From NCBI RefSeq assembly GCF_000761245.1, contig NZ_AWOR01000068.1:124001-188000 (forward strand): a stretch of 64,000 nt of DNA, written 5' to 3'. The notes under the pieces were generated by a model. The model was not told the origin of the DNA. It saw only the letters and a program-made list of their open reading frames with translations, and made no database searches. The DNA is from Comamonas testosteroni. Lineage in GTDB: Bacteria > Pseudomonadota > Gammaproteobacteria > Burkholderiales > Burkholderiaceae_C. Within the stretch, counting starts at the first letter, position 1. Every line of letters begins with the position of its first letter. Both the position numbers and the translations under genes were made by a program. This document shows positions 35,794 through 44,609 of this stretch, in pieces.

Positions 35794-36177
35794 ATGAATG
35801 AACACAAACCGGTTTTCATCAGCACCACTCCGGTGCTGGCATCCCTGGACATGGCGCGCACCGTGGCTTTCTACGCCCGCGTGCTGGGCGCCAGAACCGT
35901 CCACGCCCAGCCCGGTGAGTACGCCATCGTCTCGCTGGGTGGGCTGGAGCTGCACTTCTGGGCCTGCCAGAACCCGGAGATTCCCAGGCAGACCAGCTGC
36001 CGTATCCAGGTGGCGGGAATTACCGCCTTGCATGCACAGTGTCTGACCGAGAATGCGGTTCACCCCAACGGCGGTCTGCGCCAGCAGCCTTGGGGTACCC
36101 AGGAATTCAGTCTTCTCGACGAGGACGGCAACTGCGTGACCTTCTACGAAACCCATCCCGCCGCTGCTGCCGCCTGA
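35794..36177 (+). CDS. VOC-family protein (bleomycin-resistance/glyoxalase fold)
   Basis: About 127 residues, one VOC domain. ISTTPVLASLDMARTVAFYARVLGA is the classical first beta-alpha module, GGLELHFWAC the metal/ligand strand, and LLDEDGNCVTFYE the end motif. Similar to bleomycin-binding proteins, but the ligand is unknown. It sits between the SPFH and zinc-ribbon genes, within about 30 bp and 13 bp, and is probably cotranscribed. Start ATG 35794 (MNEHKP). Confidence 0.82.
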   Translation: MNEHKPVFISTTPVLASLDMARTVAFYARVLGARTVHAQPGEYAIVSLGGLELHFWACQNPEIPRQTSCRIQVAGITALHAQCLTENAVHPNGGLRQQPWGTQEFSLLDEDGNCVTFYETHPAAAAA

Positions 36178-36190
36178 ACCCGTTTTTGCC

Positions 36191-37360
36191 GTGGCCACAC
36201 CCGCTTCTTCCTCTCGCTCTTCCGGATCTGCATTTACCCCTGTCTCCGAGACGGCGCCCACCTCCATGGTGGGCCGGCATGTCTGCCCCGAATGCGGCGG
36301 CAATCTGGAGTGGAATGCCAAGGCCCAGTCGCTCAAATGCCCTTACTGCGGCACCGTCGTTCCCTGGAGCGAGCAGACGCAGCCCGAGCTGGGACGCACC
36401 GTGGTGGAGCAGGATCTGGCCGAGGCCTTGCGCAACCCGGCCAGCGGTCGCGGCTGGGGCTCGGACGAGCGCTACGAGGTGCAGTGCCAGAACTGCCGCG
36501 CCATCTCGGTATTTCTCGGCAAGCACGTGGCCCAGCGCTGCGACTTCTGCGGCTCGCCGGCCATCGTCGCCCATGAGGAGCGCAGCGACGCCATCACGCC
36601 GCAGAGCATTCTTCCGTTCAAGATCAGCGACGGCCAGATTCGCGACAAGATCCGTCAGTGGTATGGCAGCCGCTGGTTTGCGCCCAGCAAGCTCAAGAGC
36701 GCCGCGCTGACGGACACGCTGCACGGCATCTATCTGCCCTATTGGACCTTTGACGCCCATGCCAGCGCACAGTGGTGGGCAGAGGCCGGCTATTACTACT
36801 ACACCACCGAGTCCTATCGCGACGGCAACGGCAATCTGCAGACCCGCCAGGTCCAGCATGTGCGCTGGGAGCCGGCATCGGGCAGCTTGGAGCATTTCTT
36901 CGACGATGAGCTGGTGCCCGGCACCGTGGGCGTGCAAGCCCATCTACTGCGCCAGGTGGAGCCCTTCCCGACCACCACCGACCTCAAGCCCTACAGCCCG
37001 GAGTTCGTGCGCGGCTGGACGGTGGAGCGCTACCAGGTGGACCTCTCCAAGGCCGCCAGGATCAACGAGGAAGACATGGACAGCCAGCTGCGCAGCATGT
37101 GCTCGCGTGAGGTGCCGGGCGACACGCAACGCAATCTGCAGGTCCAGCGCCAATACTCGGGCCGCAGCTTCAAGCACACGCTGGTGCCGGTCTGGCTGGT
37201 CGGCTACACCTATGGCAGCAAGAACTACCAGATCGTGGCCAATGGCTATACCGGCCAGATTGCGGGCGAGCGGCCATACAGCTGGGTCAAGATCATGTTT
37301 GCCGTGCTGGCCGCAATCGTGCTCGTCATGCTGATTGCACCGCTGTTTGTGCAGCAGTGA
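36191..37360 (+). CDS. Double zinc-ribbon membrane protein (YdjG-like)
   Basis: 389 residues. Two zinc ribbons occupy the N-terminal third: CPECGG/CPYCG (about 32-53) and CQNCR/CDFCGSP (about 98-121). A large soluble region with LHGIYLPYWTFDAHASAQWW, EDMDSQLRSMC and SFKHTLVPVWLVGYTYGSKNY follows, and one C-terminal transmembrane helix (VLAAIVLVMLIAPLF, about 368-386). Databases often mislabel such proteins as helicase or PriA-like. Start is GTG (36191). Together with the SPFH gene this resembles the B. subtilis ydjG-ydjI pair, without a PspA homologue here. Confidence 0.82.
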   Translation: MATPASSSRSSGSAFTPVSETAPTSMVGRHVCPECGGNLEWNAKAQSLKCPYCGTVVPWSEQTQPELGRTVVEQDLAEALRNPASGRGWGSDERYEVQCQNCRAISVFLGKHVAQRCDFCGSPAIVAHEERSDAITPQSILPFKISDGQIRDKIRQWYGSRWFAPSKLKSAALTDTLHGIYLPYWTFDAHASAQWWAEAGYYYYTTESYRDGNGNLQTRQVQHVRWEPASGSLEHFFDDELVPGTVGVQAHLLRQVEPFPTTTDLKPYSPEFVRGWTVERYQVDLSKAARINEEDMDSQLRSMCSREVPGDTQRNLQVQRQYSGRSFKHTLVPVWLVGYTYGSKNYQIVANGYTGQIAGERPYSWVKIMFAVLAAIVLVMLIAPLFVQQ

Positions 37361-37385
37361 TCGCCTGCCATACCGGCCTGGGACA

Positions 37386-37541
37386 CCGAGCAAGGGCCTG
37401 AGCCGGTCGCCCCGCCCCGCAGCGATGGTGCCGTCCCCCTCCCGCGTAGCGAGAGAGGGAGAAACGGTGGAGCCGCCAAGGTGGGGCCGCCTAGGTGGAG
37501 CCGCCCAGGTGGGGCCGCCAAGGCGGAGCAGCTCAGGGGAT
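37386..37541. repeat. Hairpin-forming intergenic repeat, copy 1 with 14-bp tandem array
   Basis: Shares CGAGCAAGGGC, GCCCCGCAGCGA, GTCCCCCTCC and GCGTAGCG blocks with the repeat at 41,691-41,797. The hairpin CCCTC...GCGTAGCG...GAGAGGG is followed by five 14-bp tandem units of GGTGGnGCCGCCnA (37,466-37,535, the last degenerate). Lies between two convergent genes. Confidence 0.75.
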
Positions 37542-37543
37542 GA

Positions 37544-38659
37544 CTACCAATTTCCCCAGACTTCCTCGGCCAGACCAAACGCCGTGCTCGCGCCCGAGCC
37601 GCTGGTCACCGCCACCACGCGTGTCGCGGCATCGGGCGCTTTGACAAAACAAGGGGCTTCGGCACTGGAGGGGTAGATGCCCGTCCAGCGCTCCACAACC
37701 TGGGCCTTGTCGATATGCAGCGCCTCGTGCATATGGCGCAGCATGAGCTGGTCGACGGCTTCGCTGGCAAAAGGCTGGGGTGCGCTGCCGTAGTGGTGCG
37801 AATCGCCCACCACGAGCGAGCCGTCGGCGCTTTGCACGGCAATCAGGTGGATGCCGTGCTTCAGGCATTGCGCCTCCTCAAGCTCCAGCTGAGCGCGCAG
37901 TGCTGCGGCTTCGGGCAGCGCGCTATAGCCCTCGTAGCGCACCAGGCTCAGATCCCCCATGACCGAGCCTTCGAGCTTGAAGCCCGCTTGCGGCTTGACG
38001 CGCAACATCTGCAACTGGCATAGCTGCACTTTGTTGTCAGTCCATTCGCTGGCGAACAGCCCGCCTGGATCGGCGTTGTTGCAGACCACCACACGTTCGG
38101 CATGGTAAATACCTCGCGAGGTGGTGACGCGCGGCGTTGCCACTTCCGTCACGCTTTCGCTATAGGCGAAATCCACTCCAAGCGTCTGCTGCAGCCACAG
38201 GGCCAGTTGCGGGATGGCTGTGCGTGACTCCACGCGCAGCTCATGCGGGCTGTAGAGCACGGATTGCAGCCCGTCGGTGCGCAGCGCCGGATGGCGCGCC
38301 GCGGCCTGGGAGGGCGTCAGCAGCTCACAACCTGCGCCCATTTCGGTGTGCATAAAGGCTTCAAGCACTGCTGCGGCAGCAGGACGGCGCGCCGTCAGCC
38401 ACAGGCCGGAATGAAGGACACCGATACCGGCCTTGGGCGCAATCTCGGCCCAGACATCGCGTGAGCGCATGGCGCGCCGCCAATGGGCACCGGCGCGCTG
38501 GCCCGTGATGGTGACAAAGCCGAAGTTGCGAATCGAGGCGCCCAGGCAGGCGCCGTCGCGCTCTATCACCAGCACGGAGCGACCGCGCGTGGCCGCGGTA
38601 TAGGCATGGGCCAGGCCGACAATGCCGGCGCCGACGACGATCAGATCGTAGTTTTTCAT
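37544..38659 (-). CDS. FAD-dependent oxidoreductase of phosphonate clusters (DAO fold)
   Basis: 371 residues, DAO/glycine-oxidase-like fold. N-terminal GxGxxG as VVGAGIVGLAHAYTAATRG (8-26), then ERDGACLGASIRNFGFVT near 33, and C-terminal PSSAEAPCFVKAP with VVAVTSGSGASTAFGLAEE. The close match in architecture is the oxidoreductase family found next to 2-aminoethylphosphonate transporters (TIGR03364-like), some members of which oxidise N-methylated aminoethylphosphonate. It is the last gene of the phosphonate ABC operon here, 98 bp after the permease gene. The substrate is inferred from context. Confidence 0.82.
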   Translation of the reverse strand: MKNYDLIVVGAGIVGLAHAYTAATRGRSVLVIERDGACLGASIRNFGFVTITGQRAGAHWRRAMRSRDVWAEIAPKAGIGVLHSGLWLTARRPAAAAVLEAFMHTEMGAGCELLTPSQAAARHPALRTDGLQSVLYSPHELRVESRTAIPQLALWLQQTLGVDFAYSESVTEVATPRVTTSRGIYHAERVVVCNNADPGGLFASEWTDNKVQLCQLQMLRVKPQAGFKLEGSVMGDLSLVRYEGYSALPEAAALRAQLELEEAQCLKHGIHLIAVQSADGSLVVGDSHHYGSAPQPFASEAVDQLMLRHMHEALHIDKAQVVERWTGIYPSSAEAPCFVKAPDAATRVVAVTSGSGASTAFGLAEEVWGNW

Positions 38660-38756
38660 AGCGTTACAGAAAAAGCAGACAAGCCAAGTCCCTGCCGCAG
38701 CGCCAAGGCGATGCAGCGAGAGACGTTCGGAGAATCAAGTGACGTGGAGAAAGTCC

Positions 38757-40523
38757 TCAGCGCTGGCGCCAGTGCTGGGTACGCCGCTGCAGCCAGGCAT
38801 CCAGCAGCGCAATCAGCAGGCGACCGGCGGCTGCGGTTGCAAAGATCAGCGTGGCCATGGCGGCAGCGGGAGCGGTATCGCCCGCGTCATCCATGGCCAG
38901 CACGGCCACCGAGGCCAGTGTGGTTTCGGGCGAGTACAAGAAGACCACTGCCGACACCGTGGTCATCGCATTCACGAAGAAGTAGCCCGCCACCTGCATC
39001 ACCGCAGGCAGGCACACAGGCAGGTGCACGCGCCACAGCAGCGTCCAGAACGGCACGCCCATGGAATCGGCCACGCGTTCGTATTCGGCGTCCAGCTGCT
39101 GCAAGGCGGTGAGCTGGGTGATGTGCGCCACCGAGAAGAAATGCGCCACCGAGCACAGCACCAGAATGCCCATGGACCCGTACAGAAAGTGCAGTGGATT
39201 GCTGCCCGAATTGAAGAACAGGATATAGCCCAGACCCAGCGCCAGCCCCGGCACCGCCATGGGCAGAGTGGCCACTGCGTGCAACCACTGGCGCACGCGG
39301 CCCCAGCTCGTGGGCTTGGCCACCAGATAGGCGCTCAGAAAGCTCAGCAGCGCGCCGGTTGCCGCCGTGGCCACGGCCATGGTCAGCGAGTTGGCGTAAC
39401 TGGCCCAGCCGCCGCCATCCATCAGGTCGAACCGGTAGTTCCTGAGGGTCAGCGTGAGGTTGTAGGGCCAGAAGCTGACCAGGGATGCCAGCACGGCCAC
39501 TCCCATCACCGCCAGCAGCGCCAAAGCCATCAGGCTGCAATACACCAGCAGCGCACGGTCAAGCGACGCACAGGGCTGCGGCACCAGAGGCACGGCCCGC
39601 ACGCTCATGGCTGCGGCCTGCCGGGCACGCAAATGGCGCTCGGCGGCAAAGGCCAGGCCCGCTGGCACCAGCAGCAGCATGGCCACCACGGCTCCCATGG
39701 ACAGGTTTTGCTGGCCAATCACCTGCTTGTAGATATCGGTGGCCAGCATCTGCGTGTTGCCGCCAATCACCTTGGGCACGCCAAAGTCGGTGACCACCAG
39801 GACGAACACCACGATCCAGGCAATCATCAGTCCATAACGGCTGGCTGGCAGTGTGACCTGGCAGAAGCTGCGCCAGCGGCCTGCGCCCAGCGTGGCGGCG
39901 GCCTCATACAGGCGTGCATCGCCCGAGGCCAGCGTGGTGCACAGAATCATCAGCGCATGCGGAAACGTCCACAGCACCGAGCCAAGGATAATGCCAAACG
40001 GGCCGTAGGCCGTGCCGCCCGCCAACCAGCTCTTGAGCAGACCCTGGGCGCCAAAAAGATAGATCAGGCTGATGGCCATGAGCAGCGACGGCGCCAGCAG
40101 AGGCACCAGGGCAATGGCGCGAAAGAACCGGGCCAGCGGCATGCAGCTGCGCATCACGCCATAGGCATAGCCATAGGCCAGGGCCACACACAAGGTGCTG
40201 CTGATGGCCGACAGCCACAGGCTGTTGAACAGCGACTGGCCTACGCCCGGCGTTTGCGCATAGGCGAGGTACTGGGCCAGGCCCGAGAACTGGCCATCGG
40301 CCGACACAAAGCTGCGGCCCAGCAGCGCTCCCACGGGCAGTGCAATGGCCACCAGCAGCGCGCCCAGCAGGCCCAGCACCGACAGGCCCAGCCACAGCTT
40401 TTCCCAATGAAAAAAGCGCGTTTGCCGTGGCGCCACAGGGCCGGTGCCTTGCTGCTGGCGTGATGCCGCTGCGGGCGCATAGCTCCGCACGGGCAGCGCA
40501 GAAGAAGAGGCATCCATGCTCAT
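38757..40523 (-). CDS. 2-Aminoethylphosphonate-type ABC permease (fused, double permease)
   Basis: 588-residue membrane protein with two tandem binding-protein-dependent permease domains, about 12 helices in total, each with an EAA-type loop (EAAATLGAGRWRSFCQVTLPA near 245 and ADSMGVPFWTLLWRVHLP near 480). The fused form is the PhnU-like permease of alternative 2-AEP transporters (iron-type FbpB layout). The start codon overlaps the ATPase stop by 4 bp. An iron(III)-type specificity is the main alternative. Confidence 0.85.
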   Translation of the reverse strand: MSMDASSSALPVRSYAPAAASRQQQGTGPVAPRQTRFFHWEKLWLGLSVLGLLGALLVAIALPVGALLGRSFVSADGQFSGLAQYLAYAQTPGVGQSLFNSLWLSAISSTLCVALAYGYAYGVMRSCMPLARFFRAIALVPLLAPSLLMAISLIYLFGAQGLLKSWLAGGTAYGPFGIILGSVLWTFPHALMILCTTLASGDARLYEAAATLGAGRWRSFCQVTLPASRYGLMIAWIVVFVLVVTDFGVPKVIGGNTQMLATDIYKQVIGQQNLSMGAVVAMLLLVPAGLAFAAERHLRARQAAAMSVRAVPLVPQPCASLDRALLVYCSLMALALLAVMGVAVLASLVSFWPYNLTLTLRNYRFDLMDGGGWASYANSLTMAVATAATGALLSFLSAYLVAKPTSWGRVRQWLHAVATLPMAVPGLALGLGYILFFNSGSNPLHFLYGSMGILVLCSVAHFFSVAHITQLTALQQLDAEYERVADSMGVPFWTLLWRVHLPVCLPAVMQVAGYFFVNAMTTVSAVVFLYSPETTLASVAVLAMDDAGDTAPAAAMATLIFATAAAGRLLIALLDAWLQRRTQHWRQR

Positions 40524-41596
40524 GCCGCCTTTCGCACAATCTCGGGCGCTGCCAGCGACTGCAGCGCAGCCGCCGGCAACTCTATCAGCACCTCACCCTG
40601 CAGCCAGTCGGGCAGGCGCGCGTCATGGCGCAGCGGCCATTGCACATCGATCTGGCATTGCAGCGTGGGGCTGAACACGCGCACCAACACCAGCGAGCCC
40701 AGGAACGAGGTCTCGACCACCCGCGCCCGGAACAGATTGGGCAGTGCTGCCGGCTGGGCCGGGTGCAGCACCACGCTTTCGGGCCTCACGCCCACCAGCA
40801 AGGCATCACCGGCCTCAAAGCCGGCAGTGCAGCATTCAAGCCGCCCCTCGCCCACGCGCACCGCATCGCCCGACTCGGCCACGGCGGGCAGCAAATTCAT
40901 GCGCCCCACAAAACCGGCCGCAAAGTGACTGACCGGCTTGGCGTAGAGCTGCTCGGGCGAGCCCTGCTGCTCGATACGCCCCTGGTGCATCAGCACCACG
41001 CGGTCGGCCATGGACAGCGCCTCTTCCTGGTCGTGCGTGACCATCACGCAGGCAATGCCCAGCTGACGCTGCAACTGGCGGATTTCGCTGCGCAGCTCGG
41101 TGCGCACCTGGGCATCCAGCGCGGACAGCGGCTCGTCCAGCAACAGCAGACGCGGGCGCGGCGCCAGTGCGCGGGCCAGCGCAATGCGCTGCTGCTGGCC
41201 ACCCGACAATTGCGCCGGATAGCGCTGCGCCTGCGCGCCCAGGCCTACCAGAGCCAGCATCTCCTGCACCCGGGCCTGCACCTGCGCCGCAGGCTGGCCC
41301 TTGAGACCAAACGCCACATTCTGGGCCGCCGTCAGATTAGGAAACAATGCGTAGCTCTGGAACACCACGCCAAAGCCCCTGCGCGCGGCAGGCCAGCGCG
41401 TGATGTCCTCGCCCTGAAACAGAATGCGGCCCGCGTCGGCCTGCTCGATGCCGCACAGAATGCGCAGCAGCGTGGTCTTGCCGCAGCCCGAAGGGCCCAG
41501 CAGGCTGACGAACTCGCCGCCCTCCACCAACAGGTCAATGTCGCGCAGCACCGGGGTGTCTTTGTACCGCTTGGCGATATGGTCAATGCGCAGCAT
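40520..41596 (-). CDS. ABC transporter ATP-binding protein (phosphonate/Fe-type, CUT/MOI family)
   Basis: 358 residues. Walker A GPSGCGKTT (about 35-43), Q-loop, signature LSGGQQQRIALARALA near 135, and Walker B LLLLDEPLSALDAQVR near 155. The C-terminal TOBE/OB extension contains DALLVGVRPESVVLHP, as in MalK/FbpC-like subunits. It powers the fused permease encoded next to it. Start ATG 41596. Confidence 0.88.
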   Translation of the reverse strand: MLRIDHIAKRYKDTPVLRDIDLLVEGGEFVSLLGPSGCGKTTLLRILCGIEQADAGRILFQGEDITRWPAARRGFGVVFQSYALFPNLTAAQNVAFGLKGQPAAQVQARVQEMLALVGLGAQAQRYPAQLSGGQQQRIALARALAPRPRLLLLDEPLSALDAQVRTELRSEIRQLQRQLGIACVMVTHDQEEALSMADRVVLMHQGRIEQQGSPEQLYAKPVSHFAAGFVGRMNLLPAVAESGDAVRVGEGRLECCTAGFEAGDALLVGVRPESVVLHPAQPAALPNLFRARVVETSFLGSLVLVRVFSPTLQCQIDVQWPLRHDARLPDWLQGEVLIELPAAALQSLAAPEIVRKAA

Positions 41597-41690
41597 GTAT
41601 CTCTTTCAACGTGCAAACAATCCGAAGGCAGTTCCGATCTGTATCGCTCGAAATGCCACCCTGCTGCATGTGCCCCCCTGTCGCCAGTGA

Positions 41691-41797
41691 CAGCGAGCAA
41701 GGGCCGCCCCGCAGCGAGGCTGCAGTCCCCCTCCGGCGCGTAGCGCCAGAGAGGGGGAAGGCGCGCAGCCGTCTAGGCAAAGCGCCTCAGGGGGGTG
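41691..41797. repeat. Hairpin-forming intergenic repeat, copy 2
   Basis: CCCCCTCCGGCGC-GTA-GCGCCAGAGAGGGGG forms a long hairpin, quoted here in parts: arms CCCCCTC and GAGGGGG with inner GGCGC/GCGCC. Lies inside the operon, between the ATPase start (41,596) and the binding-protein stop (41,799). Shares several blocks with copy 1. Confidence 0.75.
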
Positions 41798-41798
41798 A

Positions 41799-42848
41799 TT
41801 ACTTTTTCTCCGCCTTGGCTTCGTAGCGACGGCTCCATTCGGAAAGAATGCGATCGCGATTGACCGCGGCCCAGTTGAAGTCGTTTCTGGCCAGGCGCTT
41901 TTCCAGGTCAGCCGGAATGAATTCGTGTTTTTCCTGGGCTTCAGGCAATGCCAGTACGGCGAAGTTGGCGGCGTAGAGCTTGTTGGCATCGGGCGTCACC
42001 GCCCAGTCGGCCAGGGCCTTGGCAGCCTCCTGCTTTTTGCTGGCCTTCAGAATGGCCGTGGCCTCCACATCCCAGCCCAGGCCTTCCCTGGGGAAGACGA
42101 TGTTTATGGGCGCCCCGTCCTTCTTGGTCTTGTTGGCCCGATACTCAAAGCTCAGACCCACGGGAAACTCGCCCGCGCCGGCCTGGCGGCAGGGCTTGGA
42201 GCCACTGTGCGTGTAGACGCCGATGTTCTGGTGCAGCGCATCCATGTAGGCCCAGCCCTTGTCCTCGCCCATCATCTGCAGCCAGGCGGCCACCATCAGA
42301 TAGCCGGTGCCGCTGGACGCGGGGTGGGGCATGGTGATCGCGCCCTTGAATTCGGGCCTGGTCAGGTCGGCCCAGCTGGCAGGCGTGGGCAGCTTGCGTT
42401 TTTCGCCTTCCACAGTGTTGAAGCAGACGGCGGACGACCACAGATCCATGCCCACCCAGGTCGGCGTGGCTGCCGCATCGCGCATGGTGGAGCGCACCTT
42501 GGCCAGGTTCCTGGGCGCATAGGGCTGCAGCATGCCTTGCTTGTCCAGCAGCATCAGCGATGTGGCGGCCACACCCCAGATCACATCGGCCTGGGGATTG
42601 GCTTTTTCGGCCAGCAGGCGCGCAGTGATGATGCCCGTGCTGTCGCGCACAAACTTCAGCTCGATGTCGGGATGGGCTTTTTCAAAAGCCGCCTTGTAGG
42701 CCTTGATCTGGTCGGCCTCCAGGGCCGAATACACGAGCAGATCGGTCCTGGCGTGGGCGGCGGAAGCCAGGCCCAGCAAGGCCGTGGCAACCGTGGCAAA
42801 GGCGATCGAGGTAAAGCGGCGAGTGGCGGGTGCAAAAGCGTGGCGCAT
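41799..42848 (-). CDS. Periplasmic binding protein for 2-aminoethylphosphonate-type ABC transporter
   Basis: 349 residues with a Sec signal (about 1-33, cleavage after AAHA). The mature part is an iron/phosphonate-type class II binding protein: LLVYSALEADQIKAYKAAFE, STGIITARLLAEKANPQADVIWG, and GWDVEATAILKASKKQEAAKAL near the C-terminus. Likely captures 2-AEP or a related phosphonate, judging from the adjacent fused permease, FAD oxidoreductase and LysR. Fe3+ binding is the alternative. First gene of the - strand operon. Confidence 0.83.
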   Translation of the reverse strand: MRHAFAPATRRFTSIAFATVATALLGLASAAHARTDLLVYSALEADQIKAYKAAFEKAHPDIELKFVRDSTGIITARLLAEKANPQADVIWGVAATSLMLLDKQGMLQPYAPRNLAKVRSTMRDAAATPTWVGMDLWSSAVCFNTVEGEKRKLPTPASWADLTRPEFKGAITMPHPASSGTGYLMVAAWLQMMGEDKGWAYMDALHQNIGVYTHSGSKPCRQAGAGEFPVGLSFEYRANKTKKDGAPINIVFPREGLGWDVEATAILKASKKQEAAKALADWAVTPDANKLYAANFAVLALPEAQEKHEFIPADLEKRLARNDFNWAAVNRDRILSEWSRRYEAKAEKK

Positions 42849-43194
42849 GGATGACAGTCCCTTGGATTGATCGTTGCCGCCCGACCAACGCGATCATTTG
42901 CGGCATGAGGGAACTGTAGAAACTCACTGTGAAACGCTGGTGTCATAGAACTGAAATCTGCCAAGGATGTCATCAGCAAACTTTGTAGTCAGCGCGCCGC
43001 GTCAGCGTTCGCCATCGAGATGCTATTGAATCAAAAGCATATTGCGCTTTACCCGTCTCATATTTATATAAAAAATCATCTACAAACCTTCGCATATATG
43101 CGCAAGAAGCTATTGAAATCAAAGCAACTCATCCACATTGCTGCTCGCAGCGTTCATGGTGAAATCCGGGTACCGCTTTCTTGAAGACCTTGTC
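42849..43194. promoter_or_regulatory. Divergent promoter region, binding protein / LysR regulator
   Basis: About 346 bp between the phosphonate operon and lysR. It becomes AT-rich towards lysR and contains the perfect 12-bp palindrome CGCATATATGCG (43,091-43,102), a plausible site for the divergently encoded LysR regulator. A T-N11-A type motif was not confirmed. No ORF of note. Confidence 0.55.
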
Positions 43195-44061
43195 ATGTTT
43201 GCCACACAGCTCAAATCCTTTTTCTGGGTCGCCCGCCTCGGCAGCATCACGCAGGCAGCGCGCCAGCTGGGGCTGAGCCAGCCCACGGTCACAGCGCAGA
43301 TCAAGGCCTTGGAGGAGCTGTATGAGGTCGAGCTGTTCACGCGCCAGAGCGGAAGGCTGGCCATCACCGATGCGGGCCTGAAGCTGCTGCCGGAAATAGA
43401 GAAGCTGCTGCTGCAGTCGGCCCAGATCGAATCGGCGCTGCGCCAGTCAGGCCATGTCAACCAGGGCCAGCTGCGCATAGGCGCAACAGCGCCCTACTAT
43501 GTGCTGGACATCGTCAGGCGCTATCAGCAGCACTATGCGCTGGTGGAGGTGAGCATCGTCAACGGCAATTCGCGCCAGATGATTCAGGCGCTGGCCGAGT
43601 ATCAGGTGGACCTGGCCACCTCTTCGCACCTGGACACCGACCCGCGCCTGCTGCGCCTGGAGCTGGGGCGCGACCCGCTGGCCCTGGTCGTGAACCGGCA
43701 GCATGCGCTGGCCGGGCAGAAGTCCGTAGCCATCAAGGATCTGGCAAAGAACACGCTGATCCTGCGCGAGCGCGGCTCCATGACCCGGCAGATGACCGAG
43801 CAGATGCTGGAAGCCGCTCAGGTCAGCCCGCACCGGATTCTGGAAATTGCCAGCCGCGAATCCATACGCGAAGCCGTGATACGCCAGATGGGCATCAGCA
43901 TTTTTGCGCGGCACGAAGCATCGGCCCACCCGGACCTCGTCGTTCTAGACCTGGAAGGCGAGGTTCCCAGCCTTCCCGAATACCTGTACTGCCTGCGAGA
44001 GCGGCGCGATGCGCAGCTGATTCAGCCATTTCTGCAGATGGCCGAATCAAGAAAGAACTAA
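43195..44061 (+). CDS. LysR-family regulator, phosphonate-catabolism type
   Basis: About 289 residues. N-terminal winged HTH FFWVARLGSITQAARQLGLSQPTVTAQIKALE and a substrate-binding periplasmic-like domain with RIGATAPYYVLDIV. It is divergent from a 2-aminoethylphosphonate-type ABC operon, the position taken by the phosphonate-associated LysR family (TIGR03339-like). Start is uncertain: ATG 43195 (MFATQLKSF) gives the usual LysR N-terminus; ATG 43156 and TTG 43138 are in frame upstream. Confidence 0.82.
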   Translation: MFATQLKSFFWVARLGSITQAARQLGLSQPTVTAQIKALEELYEVELFTRQSGRLAITDAGLKLLPEIEKLLLQSAQIESALRQSGHVNQGQLRIGATAPYYVLDIVRRYQQHYALVEVSIVNGNSRQMIQALAEYQVDLATSSHLDTDPRLLRLELGRDPLALVVNRQHALAGQKSVAIKDLAKNTLILRERGSMTRQMTEQMLEAAQVSPHRILEIASRESIREAVIRQMGISIFARHEASAHPDLVVLDLEGEVPSLPEYLYCLRERRDAQLIQPFLQMAESRKN

Positions 44062-44609
44062 TCGAACAGTTCGGCCTGCTTGAATGCAGGCTGATGCAGA
44101 TCCTTTTCGGACAAGGAAAAAGCGATATCGAGCTGTGGCCATGCAATAGCTATGTCAGGGTCGCTCCAGAGCAGGCCCCGATCGGACTCCGGCGCGTAAT
44201 AGGCCGTGGTCTTGTACACAAGGTCTGCTGTGTCACTGAGCACCACGAAGCCATGGGCAAAGCCCGGCGGAATCCAGAGCTGGTGGTGATTCTCGGCACT
44301 CAGCTCCGCTCCCACCCATTGACCAAAAGTGGGCGAGCTGCGGCGAATATCCACCGCCACATCAAACACCGCACCCGAAATCACACGCACCAGCTTGCCC
44401 TGGGCATGGGGCGGCAGTTGGTAGTGCAGCCCGCGCAGCACGCCCTTGCTGCTGCGGCTGTGGTTGTCCTGAACGAACTCGTAGTTCGTGCCCGTCGCCT
44501 GGTTGAAGAGATCCTGGCGAAAGCTTTCCACGAAAAGTCCCCGCCCATCCCGATGAATCGTGGGTTTGAACAGCTTGATCTCGGGGATCGCAGTCGGAAC
44601 CACCTTCAT
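44058..44609 (-). CDS. rfbC: dTDP-4-dehydrorhamnose 3,5-epimerase
   Basis: About 183 residues, cupin fold. Catalytic and substrate motifs: [10 protein letters not shown] near 20, [20 protein letters not shown] near 45-65 (catalytic His in HYQ), and [15 protein letters not shown] near 115. Third enzyme of dTDP-L-rhamnose synthesis. The start ATG at 44609 overlaps the rfbA stop by 4 bp (ATGA), which sets the start. Its 3' end meets the lysR stop. Confidence 0.95.
   Translation of the reverse strand: MKVVPTAIPEIKLFKPTIHRDGRGLFVESFRQDLFNQATGTNYEFVQDNHSRSSKGVLRGLHYQLPPHAQGKLVRVISGAVFDVAVDIRRSSPTFGQWVGAELSAENHHQLWIPPGFAHGFVVLSDTADLVYKTTAYYAPESDRGLLWSDPDIAIAWPQLDIAFSLSEKDLHQPAFKQAELFD

Noticed and set aside
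38739-40463. 574-codon open frame on the + strand over the permease
   Set aside because: Antisense shadow of a high-GC coding gene; composition biased to Gln, Arg, Gly and His with no domain features.
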